Assembly: GCA_021151535.1 (NCBI GenBank)
Contig: JAGKXC010000004.1
Coordinates: forward strand, 1 to 64,000
DNA: 64,000 nt
Direction: 5' to 3'
Source: Sphingobacteriia bacterium
GTDB lineage: Bacteria > Bacteroidota > Bacteroidia > NS11-12g > UBA955
Part shown: positions 35,610-43,696 of the stretch, piece after piece
Numbering within the stretch: position 1 is the first letter of the stretch
How the letters are laid out: the number at the start of each line of letters is the position of its first letter
Position numbers and translations under genes: made by a program
The notes under the pieces: generated by a model
The model's input: the letters and a program-made list of their open reading frames with translations, nothing else
What the model was told of the DNA's origin: nothing
The model's database searches: none

Positions 35610-36271
35610 TACTTCTCTTTAATTGCGGGGTTAGCATGCGAAATATATTTCGCTTTTTTCACTTCCACCGACTTCAATTTCTTGAGGCTTTCGTAAGGGC
35701 CTTCGGAGATAAACATATTCAAAATCCACGCTGGAACTGCCCCTCCTGGATCCGTTTTCAAGAAATAAGTACAATTCACTTTGTTTTTGGCGATGGGGGT
35801 AATTTCCCAGCTTCCTGTATTGGTTCTCACCCTTACCAAACCTGCAACAATACCTTTTAACGATGGCTCGGCATGCGAATGCACGGTGGTGAAAAACGTT
35901 TTGGGATCTTGTGCAACTTTCACTTTAAGGCAAACATCGCGATTATCCAACGGCCACGGAGTTTTCACAATCTGATACATAGTAAATTCCGTGTTGGAGA
36001 TCTTGGAAAGCGTTTGCGAATGCGAAGTTGAATAAATCCAATTTTTATAGTTCTCGTAATCGGTTAGAACACCAACGAGTGTGCTAATAGAACAATCGAG
36101 AGTAAGGGTAGCTTTGATTTCCTTGAATGGCGACCCTTCCGACATGCGGGTGTAAACCATGATTCCGTCGGCGGCTTTGGCTTGCGTCCATTGAGGCGTA
36201 ACATTCGGCGTAAACGAATACCCGAACACGCACAAAATGGCAATTGCGAAGGTAGAAATGGAGGTTTTCAT
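35606..36271 (-). CDS. START/SRPBCC-domain periplasmic protein
   Basis: 221 residues. A signal peptide (MKTSISTFAIAILCVFGYSF) is followed by a lipid-binding START-like domain: DGIMVYTRMSEGSPFKEIKATLTLDCSISTLVGVLTDYENYKNWIYS, then TPWPLDNRDVCLKVKV and NCTYFLKTDPGGAVPAWILNMFISEGPYESLKKLK. Such secreted START proteins are common in Bacteroidota; ligand unknown. It converges with capA, and the stops overlap by 4 bases. Confidence 0.85.
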   Translation of the reverse strand: MKTSISTFAIAILCVFGYSFTPNVTPQWTQAKAADGIMVYTRMSEGSPFKEIKATLTLDCSISTLVGVLTDYENYKNWIYSTSHSQTLSKISNTEFTMYQIVKTPWPLDNRDVCLKVKVAQDPKTFFTTVHSHAEPSLKGIVAGLVRVRTNTGSWEITPIAKNKVNCTYFLKTDPGGAVPAWILNMFISEGPYESLKKLKSVEVKKAKYISHANPAIKEKY

Positions 36272-36462
36272 AACTAAAATTGGGGTGATAGTGGGAAAAC
36301 GAATTTTGGAGTTAGGATTAAATACATTTCGAATTTATGATTTCGGGCGATAAATTCAAAATTTAAAGCGGCTTAGTGATTGAAAATGAGGCTGTTTTCA
36401 AAAACAATGACAATTTAATTCATTGGCGAAGGTTGAACAAAGGAAATTTCGTGCAATAATAT

Positions 36463-36470
36463 TATATTTG
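36463..36470 (+). promoter_or_regulatory. -7 element TATATTTG of the tRNA gene
   Basis: Exact TAnnTTTG, ending 13 bases before the mature tRNA 5' end. Confidence 0.55.
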
Positions 36471-36483
36471 CAATTCTAAAAAC

Positions 36484-36557
36484 GGGCCTATAGCTCAGTC
36501 GGTTAGAGCACCTGACTCATAATCAGGTGGTCCCTGGTTCGAGCCCAGGTGGGCCCA
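36484..36557 (+). tRNA. tRNA with anticodon CAT, probably tRNA-Ile2 (lysidine type)
   Basis: A 74-base cloverleaf without encoded CCA. The acceptor stem is GGGCCTA/TGGGCCC, D arm GCTC...GAGC, anticodon arm CCTGA-CTCATAA-TCAGG and T arm CCTGG-TTCGAGC-CCAGG. Anticodon CAT means elongator Met or, after lysidine modification of C34, Ile reading AUA. The GACTCATAATC loop context resembles E. coli tRNA-Ile2 more than elongator Met, hence the call; the initiator is excluded because the acceptor 1-72 pair is formed. Confidence 0.9.
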
Positions 36558-36561
36558 CTGA

Positions 36562-36592
36562 AAAGCCTCTCAGCAATGAGGGGCTTTTTTTG
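36562..36592 (+). terminator. Terminator of the tRNA gene
   Basis: AAAGCCTCTCA and TGAGGGGCTTT form a stem (one G.T pair) around a GCAA loop, followed by a T run. Confidence 0.8.
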
Positions 36593-36617
36593 TTGTGGCA
36601 ACTCATTCAATTCATGC

Positions 36618-36625
36618 TATTTTTG
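36618..36625 (+). promoter_or_regulatory. -7 element TATTTTTG of the exonuclease/phosphatase gene
   Basis: Exact TAnnTTTG, 21 bases before the ATG at 36647. Confidence 0.5.
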
Positions 36626-36646
36626 TGGTAATTCAACCAAGTTCCC

Positions 36647-37957
36647 ATGAATCGCACGGCTAAAATATTATTCCTATTCTTTGGTTTAGTTTCATATTTC
36701 TCATATGACGTAAACGCTCAAATAAAGGCTATTACATTTAATATTCGGTATGATAACCCCGGAGATTCATTGAACAACTGGAAAAACCGAAAACTACCCC
36801 TCTCCGATTTCTTAAACAAGGAAGCTGCTGATTTCCTAGGACTTCAAGAGGTATTGCACCACCAATTGATGGATTTGGATTCTTTGCTTAACACCAAACA
36901 AAAAACCTATTCTTGGGTAGGTGTAGGACGTGATGATGGAAATGAAAGGGGTGAATACTCTCCCATTTTTTACAATGTTACAAAGTACCAACTTATCGGC
37001 TGGGAAACGCGCTGGCTGTCGGAAACACCATTCAACCCTTCCAAAAGTTGGGATGCCGCCTTGCCACGTATCGCCACTATCGCCAAATTTCAAGATATCC
37101 AATCAAAGAAACAGTACGTTGTGATTAACACCCATTTCGACCATATGGGCACTGTTGCGCGACTAAATAGCGCAAAATTGATTGCTTCTTGGGTTGACAC
37201 CTTGATGCAGAACGATGAGAAAATTCTTTTATTGGGCGATTTTAATGCTAATTTGAAATCAGATCCCATTCAACAAATACTAAAAACAACAAAACTAAAA
37301 GTTGTAAATACCCGCTTCCAACCCAATACCAACGGCACTTTTAATGGATTTTCGGATAAACCAGGTCCTGAAATCGACTTTATTTTTTACAGCGATAATT
37401 TTACAATCACTTCCACCTATGTGGATCGCACAAAACGTGAAAATGGATTGTATTTATCTGACCACTTTCCTGTTATCGCCAATTTTCAAGAACAAACGCG
37501 GCAAAAAATTAATGTTTCCCTTTGCACGCCAGCTTCATTTTTGGTGCAAAAATTTAGATCACAAGTTGAATTCAATGTTTCAAAAAGGCAAAGTATCGGC
37601 ATCAATTACACGCACTTAAATGCCTTATGGATTACAAATACTGTAGGCCTTGAATACAGGATTTATTCATCGATTAGAACAAAATCAAAGTTTGGATTTT
37701 ACGGAAATTTAAGCGCTGGTGGCGGAACAACGATAAGTAACAACAGAGGTAGTTTCAATGCTATTTCTGCTGGAATCGTGAATCAGTTTTACTTCGGTCA
37801 AAAACAATCTGTTTTTATTGATTTACAATTGGGTGGAAGAGCTGCTAAAATGTTTTCTGGCGATTTAGAAGCAAATGGTGGATTTGGTGGATTATTGTAT
37901 GTGGCAGGTCCACTCAGTGTATTAGACTTTCGGGTTAACTTAGGTATTCGTTTTTAA
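36647..37957 (+). CDS. Secreted endonuclease/exonuclease/phosphatase-domain protein fused to a C-terminal barrel-like domain
   Basis: 436 residues. A signal peptide (about 1-24) precedes an EEP domain (about 25-285): ITFNIRYDNPGDSLNNW, ADFLGLQEVLHHQLMDL, GRDDGNERGEYSPIFYN, VVINTHFDHMG, LLLGDFNAN and LSDHFPVIANF, all catalytic motifs present. Such enzymes cleave phosphodiester or phosphomonoester bonds. The remaining about 150 residues are not part of EEP: they alternate short strands (QSIGINYTHLNALWI, GLEYRIYSS, GFYGNLSAGGGTTI, VFIDLQLGGRAAKMF) and end LGIRF, with the terminal Phe typical of outer membrane barrels. The fusion is in one unbroken frame. Confidence 0.85.
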   Translation: MNRTAKILFLFFGLVSYFSYDVNAQIKAITFNIRYDNPGDSLNNWKNRKLPLSDFLNKEAADFLGLQEVLHHQLMDLDSLLNTKQKTYSWVGVGRDDGNERGEYSPIFYNVTKYQLIGWETRWLSETPFNPSKSWDAALPRIATIAKFQDIQSKKQYVVINTHFDHMGTVARLNSAKLIASWVDTLMQNDEKILLLGDFNANLKSDPIQQILKTTKLKVVNTRFQPNTNGTFNGFSDKPGPEIDFIFYSDNFTITSTYVDRTKRENGLYLSDHFPVIANFQEQTRQKINVSLCTPASFLVQKFRSQVEFNVSKRQSIGINYTHLNALWITNTVGLEYRIYSSIRTKSKFGFYGNLSAGGGTTISNNRGSFNAISAGIVNQFYFGQKQSVFIDLQLGGRAAKMFSGDLEANGGFGGLLYVAGPLSVLDFRVNLGIRF

Positions 37958-37967
37958 TCTTTTGAAG

Positions 37968-38336
37968 ATGCGCTTACCGCAAGAAATGATTGTGTTATAT
38001 GACGGCGAATGTGTATTGTGCAATTTTTGGATTTCGAAGATCAAGAATAATCCAAATGCTTCATGTTTTCAAACGATTAGTTTGGAACAATGGAAGAAAA
38101 ACAATGAGCAAAACGCTTCAATTTATGGACTTGAATTACCCGATTCGGTAGTTTTGATTTACAACAATCAAATTTTCACTGAATCTGATGCGGTTTTGAA
38201 GATTGTGAGCAATCTGGCTGGCCCCATGCGTTTATTGCTCATTGGCTATTTAATACCAAGGTTTATTCGCAACCTGATTTACCGATGGGTAGCAAAAAAC
38301 CGTTATAGGTGGTTTGGAAGTAAGAATGCTTGTTGA
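37968..38336 (+). CDS. DCC-family (DUF393) thiol-disulfide oxidoreductase-like protein
   Basis: About 122 residues from the ATG at 37968 (the frame can begin with TTG at 37962). The family motif VLYDGECVLCNFW near the N-terminus has the DxxCxxC active-site Cys pair; RNLIYRWVAKNRYRWFG near the end is also typical. Function proposed for the family is redox, unproven. It begins about 10 bases after the EEP gene and is probably cotranscribed. Confidence 0.88.
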   Translation: MRLPQEMIVLYDGECVLCNFWISKIKNNPNASCFQTISLEQWKKNNEQNASIYGLELPDSVVLIYNNQIFTESDAVLKIVSNLAGPMRLLLIGYLIPRFIRNLIYRWVAKNRYRWFGSKNAC

Positions 38337-38342
38337 AAGGGA

Positions 38343-38376
38343 ATAAAAAAGCCCTTCTAATGATGGGCTTTTTACT
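38343..38376. terminator. Bidirectional terminator between the DCC and peroxiredoxin genes
   Basis: AAAAAAGCCC and GGGCTTTTT form a stem around a roughly 11-base loop, flanked by A run and T run, between two converging genes. Confidence 0.75.
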
Positions 38377-38389
38377 AAAATTATTTGAT

Positions 38390-38854
38390 TTACGCGCCTA
38401 ATGCGGCATTAATATTCTCAAAACTTGGTAACTCACCGGCATTCTCTAGAACCTCAGCATAAAGAATTTTTCCTTCTTCATCAATTACAAATGCAGCTCT
38501 TTTAGAAACTCCTTTCAAGCCCAAAATCCAATCTTCATAAATTGAACCATAGGCACGAGAAACCTCTTTGTTAAAATCAGAAAGCAAGGTAAAATTCAAT
38601 TTTTGATCTTCTTTGAATTTAGCCAAGGTAAATGGCAAATCAACTGAAACTGCCAATACGGTTGCCGCTTCGTTTTCATACATGTGAATAGCATCTCTTA
38701 CTGTACACAATTGGGTTGTACAAACGCCAGTAAATGCTGCTGGAAAGAAATGAAGAATCACTTTCTTTCCGCGAAAACTATTCAAAGAAACGGGTTTTGT
38801 TTCTGAGCTGATCAATGTAAAATCAGGTGCAATATCTCCTACTTTAAGTGTCAT
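38390..38854 (-). CDS. Peroxiredoxin (AhpC/TSA family, AhpE/Prx5-like)
   Basis: About 154 residues from the ATG at 38854 (MTLKVGDIAPDF). The peroxidatic site is FPAAFTGVCTTQLCTVRDA: first Cys peroxidatic, second five residues on. PxxTxxC holds, with an Arg further on. It reduces hydrogen or alkyl peroxides. A TAATTTTG -7 element ends 5 bases before this ATG; the longer TTG-started frame would put the promoter inside the gene. Confidence 0.92.
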   Translation of the reverse strand: MTLKVGDIAPDFTLISSETKPVSLNSFRGKKVILHFFPAAFTGVCTTQLCTVRDAIHMYENEAATVLAVSVDLPFTLAKFKEDQKLNFTLLSDFNKEVSRAYGSIYEDWILGLKGVSKRAAFVIDEEGKILYAEVLENAGELPSFENINAALGA

Positions 38855-38859
38855 AGATG

Positions 38860-38867
38860 CAAAATTA
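38860..38867 (-). promoter_or_regulatory. -7 element TAATTTTG of the peroxiredoxin gene
   Basis: Exact TAnnTTTG on the minus strand, 5 bases before the ATG; another nearly leaderless arrangement. Confidence 0.5.
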
Positions 38868-38909
38868 ACAATCAATTTTCCATTTTGATTTTAATATTCC
38901 AAAAGAAAA

Positions 38910-39263
38910 TCAGCGTAAAATTTTCTCCATCTTACGGCCTTTGGCCAATTCATCAACCAATTTATCCAAATACCTAACCTTTTGGGTGAGTGGATTTTCT
39001 AAATCCTCTACCCTATATCCGCAAATAACACCCGTTATTAAATGGGCATTTGCAGGTAATATGGCCGATTCGAAGAATGTCGTAAAGCTTTCACCGGTAC
39101 CCGCCCTACGAGCAATTTCTTCTTCTGAATATCCCGTAAGCCATTGAATTACTTGAATTAACTCCTGCTCAGTCCTACCCTTTTTCTCTACCTTATTCAA
39201 GTACAAAGGATAAACAGAACCAAATTTCATTCTGGCGATTTTTTCATCATGTGAATTTCCCAT
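38910..39263 (-). CDS. DUF2200 domain protein
   Basis: 117 residues. HDEKIARMKFGSVYPLYLNKVEKKGRTEQELIQVIQWLTGYSEEEI, ESAILPANAHLITGVICGYRVEDLENPLTQKVRYLDKLVDELAKGRKMEKILR match the whole of DUF2200, a small cytosolic family of unknown function, which was also tied to the YdhG/DUF1801 fold group in some annotations. Full length, monocistronic. Confidence 0.88.
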   Translation of the reverse strand: MGNSHDEKIARMKFGSVYPLYLNKVEKKGRTEQELIQVIQWLTGYSEEEIARRAGTGESFTTFFESAILPANAHLITGVICGYRVEDLENPLTQKVRYLDKLVDELAKGRKMEKILR

Positions 39264-39393
39264 TTTTTACTTCAATTATCAACAAAACAACGATGGTTAG
39301 ATTTCAAAAATACGCTTTTAATATCGACAATTTCCCCGCAAATACAACACTTATGAATAATGCCCAATTCTCGAAACCCCTTTATTTTACCTT

Positions 39394-39401
39394 TAACTTT
39401 G
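39394..39401 (+). promoter_or_regulatory. -7 element TAACTTTG of the LamG/T9SS gene
   Basis: Exact TAnnTTTG, 16 bases before the ATG at 39418. Confidence 0.5.
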
Positions 39402-39417
39402 AATCACACATAACTAT

Positions 39418-41352
39418 ATGAAGTTTTCTACTTTCAATTCATTTAAACAACACACAATCAGTTTATTGCTTTTAATTTTCTGTATCGGAACACTATCTGC
39501 TCAAGAAGTTCCCGATATTTTATATTATAGATTCGACCAACCTGGTAAAAAAGTAATCAACTATGCAACCAACAAACCTACAGGAACAGATACTGCAACT
39601 ATTATGGGTAATATAAGCATTGGCGATACAGGTATTTGCGGAAAAGCCTTAGTAGGATCAGGAAATTCAGCGAGTACGGATTACCTAAACACCAATTGGA
39701 CAACAAAGCTATCTGGGTCTTGGACCATCGCATTTTGGTGTAAAAAAATCACTTCATCATCAACCTTATTTTACATTTTTGGAGATCCAACCGCAAATAG
39801 TTTTAGATGCTTCACCAATGGTGTAGCCGGTGCTAACAATTGGATTTTAAGGGGAGCTATGAGCGATGTTTATTTAAATGGTGGTGCTACCAGTGCGCCC
39901 AATCACATTGCATTTGTGTACAACGATTCCACTAAGGTTGTCTATGCCTATTTAAATGGCACATTGGTAAATTCAGTTAATCAAACGAACTCCCTTGCCC
40001 TGAATGGCTCAGGGCCCTTTAAAGTAATGGGATACGGCTCAAACGTTGGATCGCCAGCTGGCGGTTTGATTGACAATTTTATGGTTTTCTCAAAGGCCCT
40101 TTCAACAAAGCAAGTAGGCGAATTAACTAGCGGAAAAACACTTAGCAAAACGGACATCACAGCCTGTAATTCATTCCTTAGCGCTTCAAAAAAATACAAA
40201 TACACCAAATCTGGAACCTACCTAGATACTATTGTAGGATTCCTCGGATGTGATAGTATCATCCAATACAACCTTACTATTTTACAAAGCACTTCAAACT
40301 CTATTACCGTTACGGAATGCAATCAATACACTTCCCCATCAAAAAAGTACACTTGGTTAAAATCTGGAAACTATAGCGATACATTGATTAATTCACAAGG
40401 TTGTGATAGTATTATTTCAATCAATTTAACAATCAATTATCCTACGTTTTCAAAGGTTGATATAAGTAGTTGTTCTCAATACATTAGCCCTACCCAAAAG
40501 TATTATTATTCATCTGGCAACTACACAGATACACTTAAAAACTACTTGGGTTGTGATAGTTTTATTTACACCAACCTCACTATCCACCAAACTTCAGAAA
40601 CTTATCTAACCGTTAAAGCGTGTGGTTCTTATATATCGCCAAGAAAAAATGAGATTACAACATCTGGCGATTACGTGGAAATATTGGAAAGCATCCATGG
40701 TTGTGATAGCGTTATCTATATAAAGCTGACAATTCTTCCAATTTCTGTATTCAAGTCCACTGTTGCGAGATGTAATTTTTACGTTTCTGCAACTGGAAAA
40801 ACCTATACATCAAGCGGCAAGTATTTCGATACCCTAACAAATTTCCTCGGCTGTGATAGTATCATCGAAACTGAACTTACAATTGACACCATCGATTTAT
40901 CTGTTAATTATTCAGATTATGTTTTAACCGCCAACCAAGCGAACGCTCGTTACCAATGGCTCGATTGCAACAAAAATTTCTCTATATTAAACAATGATAC
41001 CAATCAAGTTTATTCGCCTAGTGTTAATGGCAGCTACGCAGTTGAAGTTTCTAAAAATTCATGTCGCGACACATCCGATTGTATCGTCATTGAAGGAATG
41101 AACGCACGCAGTTTCAACAAACAAACGTTGAATATTTACCCAAATCCAAGTACTGGAATTTACAAATTAACTTCTGAAACCAACAATATTGGCAAAATAT
41201 CAATCACTGACTTGCAAGGTAAAACGATCGCATCCTATGATATTAATGCAAAGAACTTTGATATAGATTTAACCAATTCTGCACCGGGAATTTATTTATT
41301 GAATATCGAACAACCCAATAATCATATCACTATTAAAATGATTAAGCAGTAA
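39418..41352 (+). CDS. Secreted LamG-domain protein with five internal repeats and type IX sorting domain
   Basis: 644 residues. Signal peptide (to about residue 28), a LamG/concanavalin-like domain (about 35-235, with SWTIAFWCKK and GLIDNFMVFSKALS), then five repeats of about 45 residues (about 240-490), each running C-x-x-Y-x-SP-x-KY... SG-x-Y-x-D... GCDSII...LTI. The C-terminal 75 residues are a type A T9SS sorting domain (LNIYPNPSTGIYKL, ISITDLQGKTIASY, GIYLLNI, IKMIKQ). It would be exported by T9SS and attached to the surface as an adhesin or carbohydrate binder. Confidence 0.88.
   Translation: MKFSTFNSFKQHTISLLLLIFCIGTLSAQEVPDILYYRFDQPGKKVINYATNKPTGTDTATIMGNISIGDTGICGKALVGSGNSASTDYLNTNWTTKLSGSWTIAFWCKKITSSSTLFYIFGDPTANSFRCFTNGVAGANNWILRGAMSDVYLNGGATSAPNHIAFVYNDSTKVVYAYLNGTLVNSVNQTNSLALNGSGPFKVMGYGSNVGSPAGGLIDNFMVFSKALSTKQVGELTSGKTLSKTDITACNSFLSASKKYKYTKSGTYLDTIVGFLGCDSIIQYNLTILQSTSNSITVTECNQYTSPSKKYTWLKSGNYSDTLINSQGCDSIISINLTINYPTFSKVDISSCSQYISPTQKYYYSSGNYTDTLKNYLGCDSFIYTNLTIHQTSETYLTVKACGSYISPRKNEITTSGDYVEILESIHGCDSVIYIKLTILPISVFKSTVARCNFYVSATGKTYTSSGKYFDTLTNFLGCDSIIETELTIDTIDLSVNYSDYVLTANQANARYQWLDCNKNFSILNNDTNQVYSPSVNGSYAVEVSKNSCRDTSDCIVIEGMNARSFNKQTLNIYPNPSTGIYKLTSETNNIGKISITDLQGKTIASYDINAKNFDIDLTNSAPGIYLLNIEQPNNHITIKMIKQ
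40164..40895 (+). repeat. Five direct coding repeats of about 130-150 bases in the LamG gene
   Basis: The conserved centre GGNTGTGATAG occurs at about 40249, 40399, 40549, 40699 and 40849, i.e. every 150 bases; each encodes GCDS. The copies have diverged, so they are old. Confidence 0.75.
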
Positions 41353-41361
41353 TCAATTGAG

Positions 41362-41402
41362 TAATAAAAAAAGGGCTGTAGAAATCTACAGCCCTTTTTT
41401 TA
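41362..41402. terminator. Bidirectional terminator
   Basis: GGGCTGTAGA and TCTACAGCCC form a perfect 10-base-pair stem with A run before and T run after, between the LamG gene and the tail-fibre-like gene that converge here. Confidence 0.88.
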
Positions 41403-41417
41403 TGGATTACACTCAAA

Positions 41418-43005
41418 TTACTTGGTTGAATTTGCCATTAACAACGCTTTCAATTCTTCAATCTGTTTGATTTGAAGCGCATTTTGAGATTTAATCACAT
41501 CAAGATCAGATTCATGGGCTTGAACCGCCAAGATTTCAATCGCCGTAAAAGATTGATAACTCAATGATTTTGTTTGAATTTCATCTGATGCCGTTAATAC
41601 CATTTCTGGGAATAGTAGCTCAACCTCTTGTGCAATAAATCCGTATTCTACCGTACGATTGGGTCTGATTTCAGCTTTCCATTCGTAAGAAACAGGTCGT
41701 AATTGGTAAAACTTTTCTAAAACCTTTTTATCCAATGTGGTAATCGTATTTTTCAATCGGCGATCGGAACGTTGGGTCATTCCGTTATAATAAATACCCG
41801 CCACGCTTAAATCCCAAATGGCCATACTACCGCCCCAACCTGTGGGCCAATCTGTTCTGATATTACCGCTTTCATCGGTAATTCTCACCCTATTTTGACC
41901 GTTAAATGCCATCGCGATAATTCCGTTGGAAGTTCCACTAATGAAATTCCATTTTGAATTAATCTCGAAAAAATCGGTTGAATTGTTAATACCTACACTA
42001 TAACCTCTAATGCCGTACAAATCAATAGACATATAGGGATTTCCACTTCCATTACCGGAAGTTCTTACAGACATAATTGAATGTGCTGCACTATTGCTGT
42101 TTGAGTTATTCATCAACATAAATGTTGGAACATCATTAGACAATGGTGAATTCGAAGCACCATAGGTATTGGCATTTGAAACATGCAACCTTGCAGTTGG
42201 TGAAGAAACTCCGCCTACACCCACTTTTCCTCCTAACACAATTACACCAGTGCCAGATGGAGTAATACTCACATTTTGATTTGATCCACCAGCGGTATAG
42301 TTTAAAGCTGAAGTTCCTGTAATTGAACCCGTAGAAGTTCCTGTGCCACCGTTAGCCAAAGGAACGGTTGACAATGAAATGGTAGGCGTAGTGGATGCAT
42401 TGGTTACGGATAAACCGGAGCCAACATTTATCGTAGACACTGTTCCGAAATTCCCGGTAGTTGGCGCCCATGATGTGCCATTGTATTTCAAATACTGACC
42501 GCTTGTTGCGCTCATTGAGTTCAATTTTGCTGCAGTTACTGCACCATCAGCAATTGGGTTGTTGCCACACCGCTGGTTGCCAAAGTAATGGTATTGGCAG
42601 AATTGCTCAATCCCGTAGAAAACGTATAAGTTGTACTGCTATTAAATTGGCTCCAACCAGAACCATTATACACATAACCATTAGAGGGAACAGTAGCAAA
42701 AACAGTATCACGATTGGTAGGCGAAGCAAATGACCAAGAACTTCCGCTGTAGGTTGCAATTTGATCTTTGCTACCTACGCCCCAAGCAGCAGATTGAATA
42801 TATCTACTTCCTGTTGAGGACTGCTTATTGCATTCTTATCACTGGCTGTCATTCTAGGTGGTAAGAACCCTTTCGAAGTACTGCTAATTTCTAATTTTGC
42901 TGACGAAGCTGGGTTTGTAGTACCGATACCAATTTGAGACCAAAGATTTTGGCTGCATAGAAGAGTAGCTGAAATAACGATTTGTTTAACAATCCTAATT
43001 GACAT
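41418..43005 (-). pseudogene. Tail-fibre (peptidase S74 chaperone)-domain surface protein, broken by two frameshifts
   Basis: Three consecutive frames form one protein. Segment 1 (43005 to about 42810): signal peptide MSIRIVKQIVISATLLCSQNLWSQ and IGIGTTNPASSAKLEIS...GFLPPRMTASDKNAISSPQQ. Segment 2 (about 42815 to 42555, another frame): YIQSAAWGVGSKDQIATYSG, SNGYVYNGSGWSQF, TITLATSGVATT. Segment 3 (from about 42560): PIADGAVTAAKLNSMSATSGQYLKYNG to the S74-type C-terminus SDRRLKNTITTLDKKVLEKFYQLRPVSYEWK and GFIAQEVELLFPEM, then a coiled coil. The fit across the breaks is good, so each is one small indel: either real decay or sequence error. Confidence 0.8.
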
Positions 43006-43157
43006 GAGTTTGCTTGAAGGAATTAAACACAAAAATACCAACTATTGAGGATTTAAATACCTACGATAACCTCACAAATACCAATTTGTTATTAGATATA
43101 AAATTCACAGTTGAGGATTCCCTTTAAAAAATATCATATTTGCACAAAGTCAATTAA

Positions 43158-43688
43158 ATGAATCCCTTAAAATTCATATTCAAAACAATGCTGTTGTTTT
43201 CTGTATTCCAAGTTGCATCAGCGCAAAAGAAATCCCAAACAATCATTCTAAGTGACACTCTTTTTATCAAAGGAGCCATTAAAAACCCGAAATTTTATAC
43301 GCTGAAAGATTTGGATACATTGAAGAGTTCCTCTATACCCAATCAATTGATATACAACCACAATGGGGAGATCAAAGATTCCCTAAAAGACATACGCGGA
43401 GTGAAATTGATTGATCTTTTAAAACCAATTCAGTTTGAATACCAAAAACCTAGGGAATTGAATGAATTCTTTTTTGTGCTCACTGCAACAGATGGTTATC
43501 GTGTTGTATTCAGTTGGAATGAAATTTACAACACTGAATTGGGGAACGCCTATTTTGTAATTACTGAATGTAATGGCGATAGAATTCAGCAAATGAAAAA
43601 TAGAATATTATTCATTTCTACGCATGACATCAAGCCCAGTCGCAGGCATATTAAATCATTAAAAACGATAGAGGTTAAGCGGTTGTAA
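43158..43688 (+). CDS. Molybdopterin-binding-like (SUOX fold) periplasmic protein
   Basis: 176 residues. A signal peptide (to about AQKK, residue 24) is followed by a domain with the order IKGAIKNPKFYTLKDLDTL, IRGVKLIDLLKPI, FVLTATDGYRVVFSWNEIYN, AYFVITECNGDRI, ILFISTHDIKPSRRHIKSLKTIEV, matching the oxidoreductase molybdopterin-binding fold of sulfite oxidases. The Cys that binds molybdenum is absent (RGVKL), so it is a non-redox or cofactor-free relative. Function unknown. Confidence 0.75.
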   Translation: MNPLKFIFKTMLLFSVFQVASAQKKSQTIILSDTLFIKGAIKNPKFYTLKDLDTLKSSSIPNQLIYNHNGEIKDSLKDIRGVKLIDLLKPIQFEYQKPRELNEFFFVLTATDGYRVVFSWNEIYNTELGNAYFVITECNGDRIQQMKNRILFISTHDIKPSRRHIKSLKTIEVKRL

Positions 43689-43696
43689 GGAATTGC

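Noticed and set aside
36484..36557. tRNA(CAT) as initiator tRNA-fMet
   Set aside because: The first pair of the acceptor stem (G1-C72) is formed, whereas bacterial initiators have a mismatch there, and the anticodon stem lacks the three G-C pairs of initiators.
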